From positions 3,480,001-3,544,000 of the forward strand of contig AP031358.1 of NCBI GenBank assembly GCA_037833965.1: a DNA stretch of 64,000 bases. Direction: 5' to 3'. This document shows positions 47,600 to 58,379 of the stretch, piece after piece. Under the pieces are notes generated by a model. It did no database searches. It was given only the letters and a program-made list of their open reading frames with translations, and was not told the origin of the DNA. The position numbers were made by a program, and so were the translations under genes. Within the stretch, counting starts at the first letter, position 1, and every line of letters starts with the position of its first letter. The stretch comes from Marchantia polymorpha subsp. ruderalis. Taxonomy: Eukaryota > Streptophyta > Marchantiopsida > Marchantiales > Marchantiaceae.

Positions 47600-48456
47600 T
47601 CTATACTGTCGATGGCAATTTATCTCTCAAAATCTGAAGGTAAGTCAATACTCTAGCTGAAGTTGTACTCGTTATTAAGACACAGACAGAACTCATGGAA
47701 ATATACTGTACTGGAATATCTTTGCAGGTACTGGATTCTGGCCTACGTTTGATTAAATGTCAATACACCAGGTGAGCAAGCATTTGTTTGATCTTGACTA
47801 CATTGAGCGATTCAATTGAACTTTTGCAAAGAAAGAGATAGATCCATTCTATTCTTATCTTTTTTCAAGAATAAGTTTCAATGTACTATCACGCTAAAGT
47901 CACTCAAACACATCTCTAGCACTAAAATATATATTACGAACCCCAACTTCATCTCTTGCAAGTCAGTCACGATCTTAGTATAAAGAACTCATCAGTGTCT
48001 ACACATCTCATACCAAAACCTTATACATCTACCTGCGTTTGTTTTGTACTTTTTTTTTATCGCCAACCTCATCTTCTTTGTTACACCAAATAAACAGGTA
48101 CTGCAAGCACCGAATGGCCTAAAGCCTCTAAGCGAGTACATGCCTTCTCCATCATTTGGTTTAGGCCATGATCCAAGACGTGAATCTACTCCCAAAGTTG
48201 CAGAGTTTTCTTCTCTAGAAATTAAATCTTGCAGATCCAAATTACACAAATCTTGAAGTATAATTTTTGCAATTTGTGTGACTCCACAAACTCAACCTTT
48301 TCATTGTATAGGTTATTTGCATTTTCATATAGCCATTGGCTTGCGATCCTACCTAAGGATGTACATTGGCCGCAGCTTATCCAACTTCATGAGCACGAGG
48401 ATCCGACCACATTTGATATGTGCGGTTCTGTAATGGACTTTATGCCAATTCAGTAA
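47600..48456 (+). other. Exon-like segments of an unidentified or decayed gene
   Basis: Several pieces have both coding feel and splice signals: an open stretch ending CAAAATCTGAAG|GTAAGT at 47639; 47728-47771 between TTTGCAG and AG|GTGAGC, reading VLDSGLRLIKCQYT; 48098-48256 after AAACAG, reading VLQAPNGLKPLSEYMPSPSF and onward; and 48312-48456 after GTATAG, reading to a stop with HWPQLIQLHEHEDPTTFDMC near its end. The phases of pieces two and three do not join in frame. A functional gene is therefore unproven and a gene fragment is possible. I do not recognise the product. Confidence 0.25.
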
Positions 48457-49744
48457 CCATAACTACATCCTATAGAGATTTTTAGGATTTACCAGAATCA
48501 CATCTGCTTCTCGATTTTGCAATTTTGCAATGGATTTTGATCCGCTTTAATAGCCATAATTTTTGCTTGGTAAGGATTTTCGTTCACTACTCCCGGAAAA
48601 TTTCTGAGAGGTGTTTAAATTAAAGTTTAATTTTCGGAAGAGATTCGAACTTTTTTTTTTTATAAAGTAAGAATCTTCAAATGATTTGTTGATAGTGTGA
48701 AGTTGATACTTCTACAGTTAATGTGATGTGCTGAGGTTATATAATTTGGAACCCACATTCTCTATTTTTACATATAGGCTCGAAGTGTATGTATAAGAAA
48801 GTAAACCAGACCACGAATCATGATTTCCAGCTTGATAAAAAAGATAAAAATGATTACTGATGAAAGATTTTCTAGTGACAAAACCTCAATATGGAATTTA
48901 TCGCAAACGTAATTGCTCTTTAGACCGTTTGAGCCTAGAAGTTTAGAAGATGTTCAAACATGAGGAATTTTAATTCACAACTGAAATACGAAAGTGCTAT
49001 AACCTCAACATGAGAAAAATCATAAACGTTTATGCTCTTCAGTCGTTTGAGTTTAAAAATACTTCGGCATGTTGAGACTTGTAGGTCTTCTGTTCAGAAA
49101 AACGTGAGAAGATTCAAAAACCCAAATAAGATGGATTTGGAATATCGTAAATATTTTCCGTGATTTCGTTTGAATTAGAGTTGAGAAACTAACGTTAAGA
49201 TTCTTTTTAGCTGAAGATTGATAAGGACAAATATTTTTCGAATCCCAAATTTGAATCAACTTTGTGATTGAAACACGAGACATGTTGTTTTGGAATTCAA
49301 GAGGTAAAAAGAGCATGTCAAGCAATTTCATGTGTGAAGCGTGAATCCAGCACATTCTATCAACCAAAGGTGGGATCAACACTGGACATGAGAAAATGGC
49401 TATCTTGACAAGGGATCCAGACTTTGACACTAAGTGCTAACAATCTGAGTTTTATACTTTGAACCCAAAATCTAGTATTTGGCCTAAGTTGCAACCATCA
49501 AACGTGATGAATCTGACGTGAATGCAAGCTTGGAAGTGAACCCATGTTTGGGTTTGAAGAGGAAAAATATCAAACCGTATCAAAGTATGTATGATTAGTC
49601 ATAAAGTGACTTGCTCTCATTGGGAACTATTGCAAGATACTCTACAATCCTTAGTCGCAAGAATTGCTCTTGTTCTCAATTTGGGTATCTGGTGGGAAAC
49701 AAAGTGAGATCCAAGAACTAAATGATGCTAACCAAAATCTGTTG
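48457..49744. other. Intergenic sequence before the copia element
   Basis: No gene or paired repeat was recognised here. Open frames are short and of chance composition. Confidence 0.4.
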
Positions 49745-49749
49745 CAGAG

Positions 49750-50072
49750 TGTTAGGCCAACTCTATCTTGGATTAATTCCAATTAGCGATAACCATGGTC
49801 AGGAAAATCAACCGTGGTTAGGTTAGCTAAGATGTGCACCTTATCTCTTCTTATATAGAATAGAGAAGGAGCCATTCACTACATATACTTCAGAGTTGCA
49901 CTTTGATAGTGAGTAGAATAGAGAAGAGCTTGGCTATGGAGGCTGTAAATACACTTGTGATTTAGTGAAGTTTCTATTCTTGTTTGTGGTTGTATCTGCG
50001 AAAATCAAACCACGTTATTTTGGTGTTGTGACTGTTGTGCGTGCTGATTGATCTTGATGATTGGGACTTTCA
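49750..50072 (+). repeat. 5' LTR of the outer copia element
   Basis: This 323-bp repeat starts TGTTAGGCCAACTCTATC and ends GGGACTTTCA. It matches the 3' LTR at 58054-58374 with scattered substitutions, many of them transitions, and small indels. Confidence 0.92.
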
Positions 50073-51041
50073 ATTGGTATCAAAGCTAGCTCAATGCACG
50101 CAGATTTTTTATTTCCATAGTTTTCTTGGAGACCAAAGAGCGCTAAAGCAATGTTGAAACTTCTACTTGCAATTTGAAGTAATTTTTGGCTTATTCTCTA
50201 TAGAAGAGTAGCTAGAGGCATTGATTACACTTTGATGAAAGAAGTGGATCATTTCATCGATTGATAAGAGAGATTTTTGAAAATTTGAAGTGGAAAGATC
50301 TCTTGCATTCTACAAATAGAGAACCCGCTTTGATTTCTCAAAATCTGAATTTTTCATCATTGTATTTTCTGATTTTTCAAATATAAACTTGATGTACTCT
50401 TTGAGTATATCGTTTTGACTCAAATTTTGTTGAATTTCATTGAGCGTTCGCGAAGTTATGAGTTTTTGAAGATTGGGATCGAATTCGATTATGGTGATTT
50501 TCCACAAGCGCGAATTCGGAATCACGAACCGTGGATTTAGGGTTAGTGAACAGTTACTCCAGATAACTAGGTTCAAAAGTGGCTCTAGATTACTTAGGTT
50601 GAAAGTCAAAGTAAAGGATACACGTAAGTTCCACCGGGGAAAACGCCCCTGTGAAGAATCTTGGCAAAAAGTAATCAAATAGAGAGTATATTTTTTGGCA
50701 GTTTTGATGTATTAGACCAATCAAACTATGGCTGTTTGAGCTCAAATTTTGCAAGGTGGTTTTCAAGCAAGTTGTACATGCGATACAAGAGACGTGCTTG
50801 AAATTTAACTTTGTGTAAATTTTTGGTAGTAAAGATTAGCTCGGAGGGTCCAAATTTAAGTTTTTACCGATTTAAATATGAGTTTAATAAATTTTTACTC
50901 AAATGTGATTTTGAAAAATCATTTTCACACTCAAGTGGATTAGCTTGTGGACTATGAATGGATGATCTCAATTTCAATTCTGAGAACTTTCATTTTTTAA
51001 CAATTTTTGAAACTAATTGTTAAGGATTGTAAACACTGTGA

Positions 51042-51688
51042 GTGCTTTTCCTCATGAATAGATTGAAACGAGGAGCGGAACTTGTTCCAATTGTTGCGGA
51101 AGATGTTAAACTCCTGCATTTATACTACAAAAGCGAGAAGTCAAGCTTTCTCTCCGAGTATTCTGTTGAAATCATTCCAGAACGTCCTCAAATTGGAAAT
51201 CGACTGATCAAATCTATGGCGTTATCAAAGTCTTGTAGACCAAGGTTTGAAATTGATCATTTTGATGGTCATACTTACTGTCTTATAGGAAAACGGCAAG
51301 TCAAGAATGTGATCAAGACAATGAACTCGGAGATGGTTCTCAAACCGAAACCCCTGAATGTTGATGATGAGGATTGGAATGAGATTCAAGATCAAGTTGT
51401 AAGTATTGTGACTCTTTATTTGAAGTCAAATGTGTTGAAACAAGTCAAGGAGTTGGAGACTGTGATAGTTAAACGTCGTTTTCCTCCCCACATTGCTAAG
51501 AGCAAATAAACGGGAAGTAATTCTAATTCCCACATAAAAAAAGAGTAAAATATCTTGAGAAGCAAATAGTCCAATTCCTTTTCTTCTTTGCATAGACGCC
51601 ATGACTTTTCGTTCTGCTAGTACTAAGAACGCGACACCCAGTAACAAGGGTATTATAATTCCAAGTATTTAAAGCGCTTCAAACAAAG
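51042..51688 (+). pseudogene. N-terminal gag fragment of the outer copia element
   Basis: The 155-codon open frame at 51042-51509 contains the segment LNVDDEDWNEIQDQVVSIVT followed by [13 protein letters not shown]. This pattern (acidic-Trp, then an Ala/Val-rich helix with LYL) is typical of the copia gag polyprotein. The frame ends at 51509, and the nested LTR insertion begins at about 51696. The rest of gag resumes after 54418. Confidence 0.7.
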
Positions 51689-52337
51689 TATCACATGAAT
51701 AAGTTGTCAAATCAACTCTTCACATCGTTAAAATTGATGAGCTTCAAAATGATCAAAGTTACAAAGATCTTGGATTGGCAACCTCCAGACTGACTCTTAG
51801 TCAAGTTTATTTCAGATGATTTTTTGATAGCTCCTTAGGGTTCATATTCATACCCCGAACACACACTCACACAATCCCTCAATGTATCATTCCAACTCAC
51901 ACACTTATCGACACTCCAAGGTACTGAAAATCGTCACTCTTTTATATTTGAAACAAGTCTCTTCATATGAACATACAAACTTGCTTGAGAGGTGCTCCTC
52001 TACCTCTCTAATTATACTACTTGAGAAATTACCATAGTAACATGTGGTAATTTCTCATAACATACTTTTACCTAAGTAAGTTTGACTAACCCACTATACG
52101 TGTCGACATGCCATTGGCCTATCTAAACCTTCTAGAAGTTTTCACAATCCGAGGTTTAGGTGACGACATGCCATTGGAAGCTTTGAAAATTCTAGAAGCT
52201 TCTTAGCCACTAAGTGAACATTAGACTTAGTCTAGCCAATCATATTTCATACATTTAGTCAAACCAACCAAATCCAAGCTTATAGTCAAAAATCTAATCC
52301 CTTAGAATTTAGACCTTTGTAAAAGAAAAAATAGAAA

Positions 52338-52657
52338 TGTTACGTGTTGCGAGAAGTAAAACTGAAAGAGAACAAAATAGTGAGGCAAAAGAAACAATGC
52401 TCTCGGATCTTTCCCTCTCGACGGTGCTCACAGTAAATACTCTCGAAGTAAGGTGTATTGAATGATCTTAGAGGGTGTTACATTCCCATATTTATATGGG
52501 AGTGAGGGTTAGTGTACCCTTTATATTTAGAGATAGTTGCGGTTAGAAGTCTCGATGCTTCTTAGGGTTAGGGTAAACCCTCCCTACCTTTAGAGATACT
52601 CTATCGGTGAGGTTAGGGTAAACCCTCCCTATATTTAGAGATAACCGATTTCAACAC
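52338..52657 (-). repeat. 3' LTR of the innermost copia element
   Basis: About 320 bp bounded by TGTTAC on the left and TTCAACA on the right, so it starts and ends TG...CA in either reading. On the minus strand it is preceded by the polypurine tract CGAGGAGGAG (52667-52658). Inside it are two copies of a GGTTAGGGTAAACCCTCCCT unit. The five bases after its outer end (AGAAA on the plus strand) match sequence expected in the host LTR, consistent with insertion there. No matching 5' LTR was found. Confidence 0.75.
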
Positions 52658-52757
52658 TCCTCCTCGAACGATGAACTTGCTCATTAAAAAACTTCAAGGA
52701 GATTGAAGAAAACGAATGGAGTCATGTTCGCATTCTAATTTAACTATTGTCTATAAG

Positions 52758-53888
52758 TTATGACAAAGTTCGCATTCCTGCTGCGGCTATCAGTTTTCGA
52801 TGCTGCGGAGCTGGTAATGCCTTGGTAAGTATATCCGTGATGTTCTCCGCGGAAGCTATCTTTCGCACTGCAATCTGGCTCGTCTCCGTGAGATCCTGTG
52901 TGTAGCTGAACAAATGAGGACTAATATGCTTGACACGGTCTGACTTGATGAAACCAGAAGATACTTGTTCAATACAAGCTTCGTTATACTCAAAAATGGT
53001 TGTTGGCTTCTCTTGGAGTGGAAATCCAGCCATCTCGGATATAGCGATCTGCATGATGCGAAGCCACACTGCTTCTCGGGCTGCCTCGTGAAACGCAAGG
53101 AGCTCGGCATGATTTGTTGAAGTTGCCGTGACTGTTTGTTTTGTTGATCTCCAACAAATGGGTGCTCCATTTTTTATGAAGATGTAGCCTGTTTGGGACT
53201 TGCCAATCGTTGGATTTGATTTGAACCCAGAGTCGGCATAGCCTATAATATCATTTTGGCCGCGGCAAAAATGAAGACCGAGATCTTATGTTCCTCGGAT
53301 GTACCTGAGGAGGTGCTTGATGCCTTGCCAGTGTCGTGTTGTGGGGCGTTGGCTGTGACGGGCGAGGTCGCTGACGGCAAAACTGATGTCGGTTCGAGTA
53401 TTTGTCGCCAAGTAGAGGAGTGTGCCAACGGCTGCTAGATACTTCGGTTTGTCCAACTCCTCCTCCTTGGCTTCAGCAGGACGGTAGGGATCATCGTCAG
53501 TTTTGCTCCTCCCTATCATAGGTGTTGATAGGACATTCGCGTTGTCCATGTTGAACGTCTTCAGAAGCTTGCGAGCGTAAGTTTGTTGATGAAGAAGCAT
53601 ACTTCCATCTGCAAGATGAGTAATTTGGAGGCCAAGGCAATATGATGTTTTGCCTAACAGTTTCATCTCAAACTGTTTAGTTAGTATGAGTTCAACATGC
53701 TTGCTCAATGCTGGTGTTCCAATACAGTTCAAATCATCAACATATACTGCGAGGATCACAAATAGTTTATCTTTCTTCAAAACAAAGATGCATGGTAAAG
53801 CATGATGATTCTGAAAGCCATAAGAAATCAAATAGGACTTCAAGTAATGAAAAGTAGGAAAGTAAGAAAAGTAGGACAAGATCGGCAA
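52758..53888 (-). pseudogene. Copia reverse transcriptase and RNase H fragment (innermost element)
   Basis: One minus-strand frame covers most of reverse transcriptase (53888-53286) and RNase H (53285-52758), interrupted by a single in-frame TAA at 53286-53288. The catalytic YVDD box sits in VILAVYVDDLNCIG. Further on come LLGKTSYCLGLQITHLADGS, the end of RT at HLLRYIRGT, and then RNase H with IGYADSGFKSNP, TSTNHAELLAFHEAAREAVW and NITDILTKALP. It ends at 52758 just before the polypurine tract. Upstream RT (for example QQGFVSREKG near 54090) is out of frame. Gag, protease, integrase and the 5' LTR are missing. Few lesions make this the youngest-looking coding remnant of the nest. Confidence 0.9.
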
Positions 53889-54136
53889 GACACCCTATGC
53901 TTAGTGGAATTGTAGCAACAGCAGCAAAGATGGCGTTCTAAGTGCGTCAAAATCTGAATCACAGCCACAAACTCCACAACGAGCTCATTTGCCAACAAAG
54001 AAATCTATTACCAAGCTCTAGACCACGAACACAAAGTTGTTGACGATCTTTCAGCCCTTTTTCACGCGATACAAAGCCCTGTTGGATGTAACTACAAATA
54101 GAAAGCTGATAAACAGACAGGTGCAAACAGATTGCT

Positions 54137-54220
54137 GACAATAGCGAGCGTGCTTCAAACAGAAAGCTGACGATAGCGAGCGTGCTGCAAACAGAAAGCT
54201 GACAAGAGCGAGCGTGCTGA
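54137..54220. repeat. 32-bp tandem array, two full and one partial copy
   Basis: Units at 54137, 54169 and 54201 each begin GACRATAGCGAGCGTGCT or close to it; the full ones continue CAAACAGAAAGCT. The array lies in the nested LTR-like sequence, at the place where the related copy has a different tandem pair (28562-28620). Confidence 0.88.
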
Positions 54221-54427
54221 CTCCACTCTTCTAGATATCCGCTGATTATTCCGCCAACTATAGAAATGATAGCTAAACTTAGTCATGACTAGATAAACTT
54301 AGTTATAAGTAACTAATTTAGTCATAACTAACTAGACTTAGTTATGTCTTGGCTAATTATCATCAATCACTTAGCTACTTCTAGTTTTATTTCACACATA
54401 CAAAATCCGGCCTTACATATCACATTG

Positions 54428-56160
54428 ATATTTTCAATGATTTATTGGTGGATCTTTTGAACCTGGATGAGTATTTGAGTGATGAGAATAAGGGCATTGC
54501 AGCTTTTGAGTTACTTCCTAGCCTCATATCACACTCTATCTCGTGTGTTGCTTCATCGAGACAAAGAGAACATCACTTACAACGATGCAATGACAACTTT
54601 GTTAACGGATCACATCCAACAAAAGCTGGTATTTTCTTCAACACAATTTCCTTCTTCTACTGCCCTCTACGTCATTCGTGGCAGATTGAAGAAACAATTC
54701 ACAAGCTTGACCAAGTCACAAATTTGGTCCAAATCAAGGAAAAGCAACAAAAAAAGATGAAATGTTGGAAACGGGGCAAGTTGGATCACATGAAAAAGTA
54801 TTTTCGTAGTAAGCCGCAGGAGAATAGAAAGTAATATGTTGATACCTCAGCATATTGTGACCAATATCTTGTGAAAATCTTCCCTCATCAAAAGAGATGA
54901 ATGGATTTTGGATTCTACTTGCTCTTATCACATGTGTTATATTCAATAGCTTTTTACTACTTAAGCAGCATCTCAAGGTTCAATATTAATGGAAAATTAT
55001 CACTCATGTGAGATTAATGATATTGGATCTATTCAAATTCTAATGTTTGATGGAAAAGTACTAATATTAACAAATGTCAGACACATTCCCAATATGCATA
55101 AGATTTAATTTCACTTGAGGAGGTTCACATGAGATACTTTCATTAGAAAGTTGTTGATGGAATTCTCACTGTTGAGACAAGTTTCAACGTGATAATAAAA
55201 GTTCACAAGGCAAAAAATTTGTACATCTTGGAGTTATCTACCATTCTCAATAAGGCCAATGCTACAACACCATTAGAGTATGGGACCAAATTGTGGCATG
55301 CTCGTCTTGGCCACATTAGTGAAAAAGGTATGAACATTTTACACAAACAAAATTTATTACCTAGCTTGAGATCTTGCAAGCTTGAATTCTGTGAGTATCT
55401 TGTATTTGGAAAACACACACGACATGCTTTTGAATATTGCGTTCATAGTCCTAAAACAATTCTTGAGTGTGTTCATTCTTATGTGTGGCGCTCTTTTTAT
55501 GTTGCCTCACGTTGTGGGAAGGAGTACTATGTTACGTTTATTGATGACTATAAGATATGTGAGGAACTATTTTCTTCCACGCAACTTTGATGTATTTGTC
55601 ACTTTTTAGAAGTGGAAAAACCAAGTTGAGACTCAAATAGGAGAGAAGTTGAAGCTCTTGCGATTAGATAATGGCAGAGAGTACGTGTCCCAGGATTTTG
55701 GCGCGTTCTATGAAAACAAGAGGTTACCCTTCACTTCATAAAAGTTTATACTTCACAGCAAAACAACGTGTTAGAGAGGCTCAATCATACGCTATTGGAT
55801 AGATCACAGAGTATGTTGAACCATGCTAGTTTACCACAGATTTTTTGAGCTGAAGCCATCAATATTGCGGCTTATTTGATAAATTTGTCTCCTTGTAGTG
55901 CAACAAGTTACAAGACTTTGTTTGAAATGTGGTATAAACGGAATGTTGATTACTCTTATCTTAGAGTGTTTGGATATGATGCTTGTGCACATGTTTCCAG
56001 GAAATCAAAGTCTAAGCTCGATCCCAAGGCTATCAAATGTATTTTTCTTTGTTATCAGCGTGATGTCAAAGTATACCGGCTTTGGGATCCTGTATGCTGT
56101 AAACTTGTTGTTAGTAGAGATGTTTCTTTCAATGAGTTCATATCATCCAAAGAGGAGTAG
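54428..56160 (+). pseudogene. Gag end, protease and integrase remnants of the outer copia element
   Basis: In order: the gag C-terminus with a degenerate zinc knuckle (MKCWKRGKLDHMKKYF) near 54760-54800; a protease-like segment WILDSTCSYHMC near 54905-54945, where the usual active-site Asp-Ser-Gly has become Asp-Ser-Thr; the GAG-pre-integrase motif LWHARLGHISEKGM near 55290; and integrase pieces including YYVTFIDDY, KLLRLDNGREYVSQDF and YLRVFGYDACAHV, running to 56160. The pieces fall in different frames and contain stops, so no product can be made. Confidence 0.85.
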
Positions 56161-56539
56161 ATTATTCATTTTGCTATTAACAAAGTCCAGTTATTTTTCC
56201 CAAGCACCATTAAGGAGTAGATTTTTCATGAAATTTTTCATGATGGGTCGCAAAGAAATGCTTCACAATTAATAAACGAGGCGAAAGAGCAAAATTTTGC
56301 TTCTAAAGAGGTCCATGATGAGCAACGCATTGCTGATGAGCCAACATCTGAACCAACACATAGTGATCAACCAGAGTTTTCAACTGCAAGACCAAAACAT
56401 GTTCGTCGTGCGCATGGAAGGTATGGTACTTGATTTCCTACTGAACATGTCGTTATGGACAAGGATCTACTTGTTGATGACTTAAGAGATCTCATCACGG
56501 AGTATGGTAATCTGTTCTCTTAAACTCAATCTCAATCAA

Positions 56540-57740
56540 TCTTGGAGAAGCTTGATTGGGATGCAGCAATGCGAAAGGAAATGAAATCACTTCATGACAA
56601 TCAGACTTCGAAACTCGTGGAATTGTCCAATGGAAAACAAGCTATAGATTGCTAGTGGATCTATACGATAAAGGATGGATCTACTGATGCAGCTGAGAAA
56701 ATTTTCAAAACAAGATTGGTGGACGAGGGCTTTGAACAGCGGAAGTGCACTAAGGTTTTCTCACTCGTTGCTAAGTTTTAAACCTTATGCTTGTTGTGTG
56801 CACTTGTTTCATTATTTGGTCTATTCGTATGAATGTTGTTACAACCTTTTTACGTAGAGCGTTGGACAAAGTGATTACTTGAAACGACTAAAGAGTTTTT
56901 TGAAGAGAAGAAAGAAATGTTTGATTTGTCGGTTGTTTAAGTCCTTGTATGGATTTAAGCAAAGTCTCTGACAATGAAACAAATGTTTTGATGAGTTCAT
57001 GCATACGCAAGACTTCATATCATTGATCCTTGTGTGTACATGAAGCATGTTAGCGACACAAGTTTTGGCTTAATATTACTCGTGTTGTATGTAGATGACA
57101 TGTTTATTGCCGCTAAGGATAGGTTTGAAATTATTAAACTCAAAGTCCAACTTAGTTTCGAGTTTAATATGAAAGATCTAGTTCTTGCTAAGCGTATTCT
57201 AGTCATGAAAATCCGTAGGAACTAGTCATCAAGCAAACTTTGGTTGACACACACACAGTATGCAAATAAAGTATTTGCTAGATTTAACATGTCAAATATT
57301 AAAGCTATAAGTATCCCATTAGCTGCACACTTTAAACTTTTGGTAGCTTTATTTCCAATTGATGCAACTGCAAAAGGATTGATATCTTCTATTCCTTATG
57401 AAAGTGCAGTTGGCAGCATTATTTATCTAATGGTATGCACTAGACCTAATATAACATATGCAATTGGTAAGGTGAGTAGGTACATGTCAAATTTCAAACG
57501 AATGCATAAGTTGGATATATACACTTCAAAAATGCAATTCTCAATCGTCCACAGAAGTTGAATACGTTACGGCAACAAAAACAACAAAAAAACTATTTGG
57601 TTGAATAAATTTGCCATCGAGATGGAGCTGCCACACAGTATTATGAATCTTTACTTTGACATCAAAAGTGCATTTCATCTAGCATCAAACAATGTGATGG
57701 ATGGTAGGGTAAAGCACATTGATATCCGATATCATTAATC
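56540..57740 (+). pseudogene. Reverse transcriptase and RNase H remnants of the outer copia element
   Basis: The RT entry reads LDWDAAMRKEMKSLHDNQT near 56550 and meets a stop soon after. The catalytic box is in LLVLYVDDMFIAAKDR near 57080-57120. Later come FEFNMKDLV, TQYANKVFARFNMSN and the end-of-RT pattern AVGSIIYLMVCTRPNITYAI near 57400-57460. RNase H remains only as scraps up to about 57740. Many stops and shifts show long inactivity. Confidence 0.85.
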
Positions 57741-58053
57741 AGAGAAGCAGTGTCTGAGAATGCGCTAAAGCTCATCAAAATTGATGGTAAGCTCAACCCT
57801 ACCAACACATTGACTGTAGTGATTTCATTAGAAAGTTCTCCAATCGATGTTTAAAGTTGCAAATTTTGCATAAGAATAGTTAGTCAAGTAACTTTTGTAC
57901 AAGTGTTCTCCATCCGGTTTTTTATGGCTACGACTTAGTTCTAGTTCACTCTTGACTATAGAGGTAAAACGTGATTTAGCTTTACTTTCTAGAACTTCCC
58001 GTAGAGACATGTGGATTACATTAGTTACATCTCCAAGACGTCAAGAGGGAGTG

Positions 58054-58374
58054 TGTTAGGTCAACTCTATCTTGGATTAACTCCAATTAGCAATAACCAT
58101 GGATAAGGAAGTTAATTGTGGTTAGATTAGCTAAGATGTGCATCTTATCTCTTCTTGTATAGAAGAGAGAAGAAGCCATTTACTCCGTAGAGTTCAAAGT
58201 TGCAATTGAGAGTGATCAAGAAAGAGAAGAGCTTGGCTATAGAGTCTGTGTATACACTTGTGCGTTAGTGTAGTTTCTACTCTTGCTCTTGGACGTAACC
58301 TATGGAACGCGAATCACTTTATCTCGATATTGTGAGTGTAGTGCATTCTGATGTCTTGATGGTTGGAACTTTCA
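58054..58374 (+). repeat. 3' LTR of the outer copia element
   Basis: This 321-bp repeat starts TGTTAGGTCAACTCTATC and ends GGAACTTTCA, preceded by the purine tract AAGAGGGAG. It is the partner of 49750-50072. Confidence 0.92.
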
Positions 58375-58379
58375 TAGAG

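Larger units (their letters stand above)
51696..54417 (-). mobile_element. Nested LTR-type insertion in the copia gag region
   Basis: On the minus strand this begins TGTAAGGCCGG and is the relative of the sequence at 28236-29260. The eight-base word TATCACAT occurs at 51689-51696 and 54418-54425, so a 5-8 bp target duplication flanks the insertion. Reading on the plus strand, the inserted piece runs from TGAATAAG to GGCCTTACA. It is itself interrupted by a copia fragment (52338 to about 54130). A solo LTR is the simplest explanation, since no second LTR of the same family is seen in the outer element. Confidence 0.7.
49750..58374 (+). mobile_element. Ty1/copia LTR retrotransposon, decayed, with nested insertions
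   Basis: The two LTRs (49750-50072 and 58054-58374) both begin TGTTAGG and end in TTCA, and are clearly similar throughout. The flanking five bases are CAGAG on the left and TAGAG on the right, a target duplication with one C/T change. Directly after the 5' LTR comes a primer-binding-like sequence, TTGGTATCAAAGC, close to the initiator-Met tRNA complement used by many plant copia elements. Before the 3' LTR is the purine tract AAGAGGGAG. Inside, protein remnants follow copia order (gag, protease, integrase, reverse transcriptase, RNase H) but are full of stops. A separate insertion at 51696-54417 splits gag. Confidence 0.92.
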
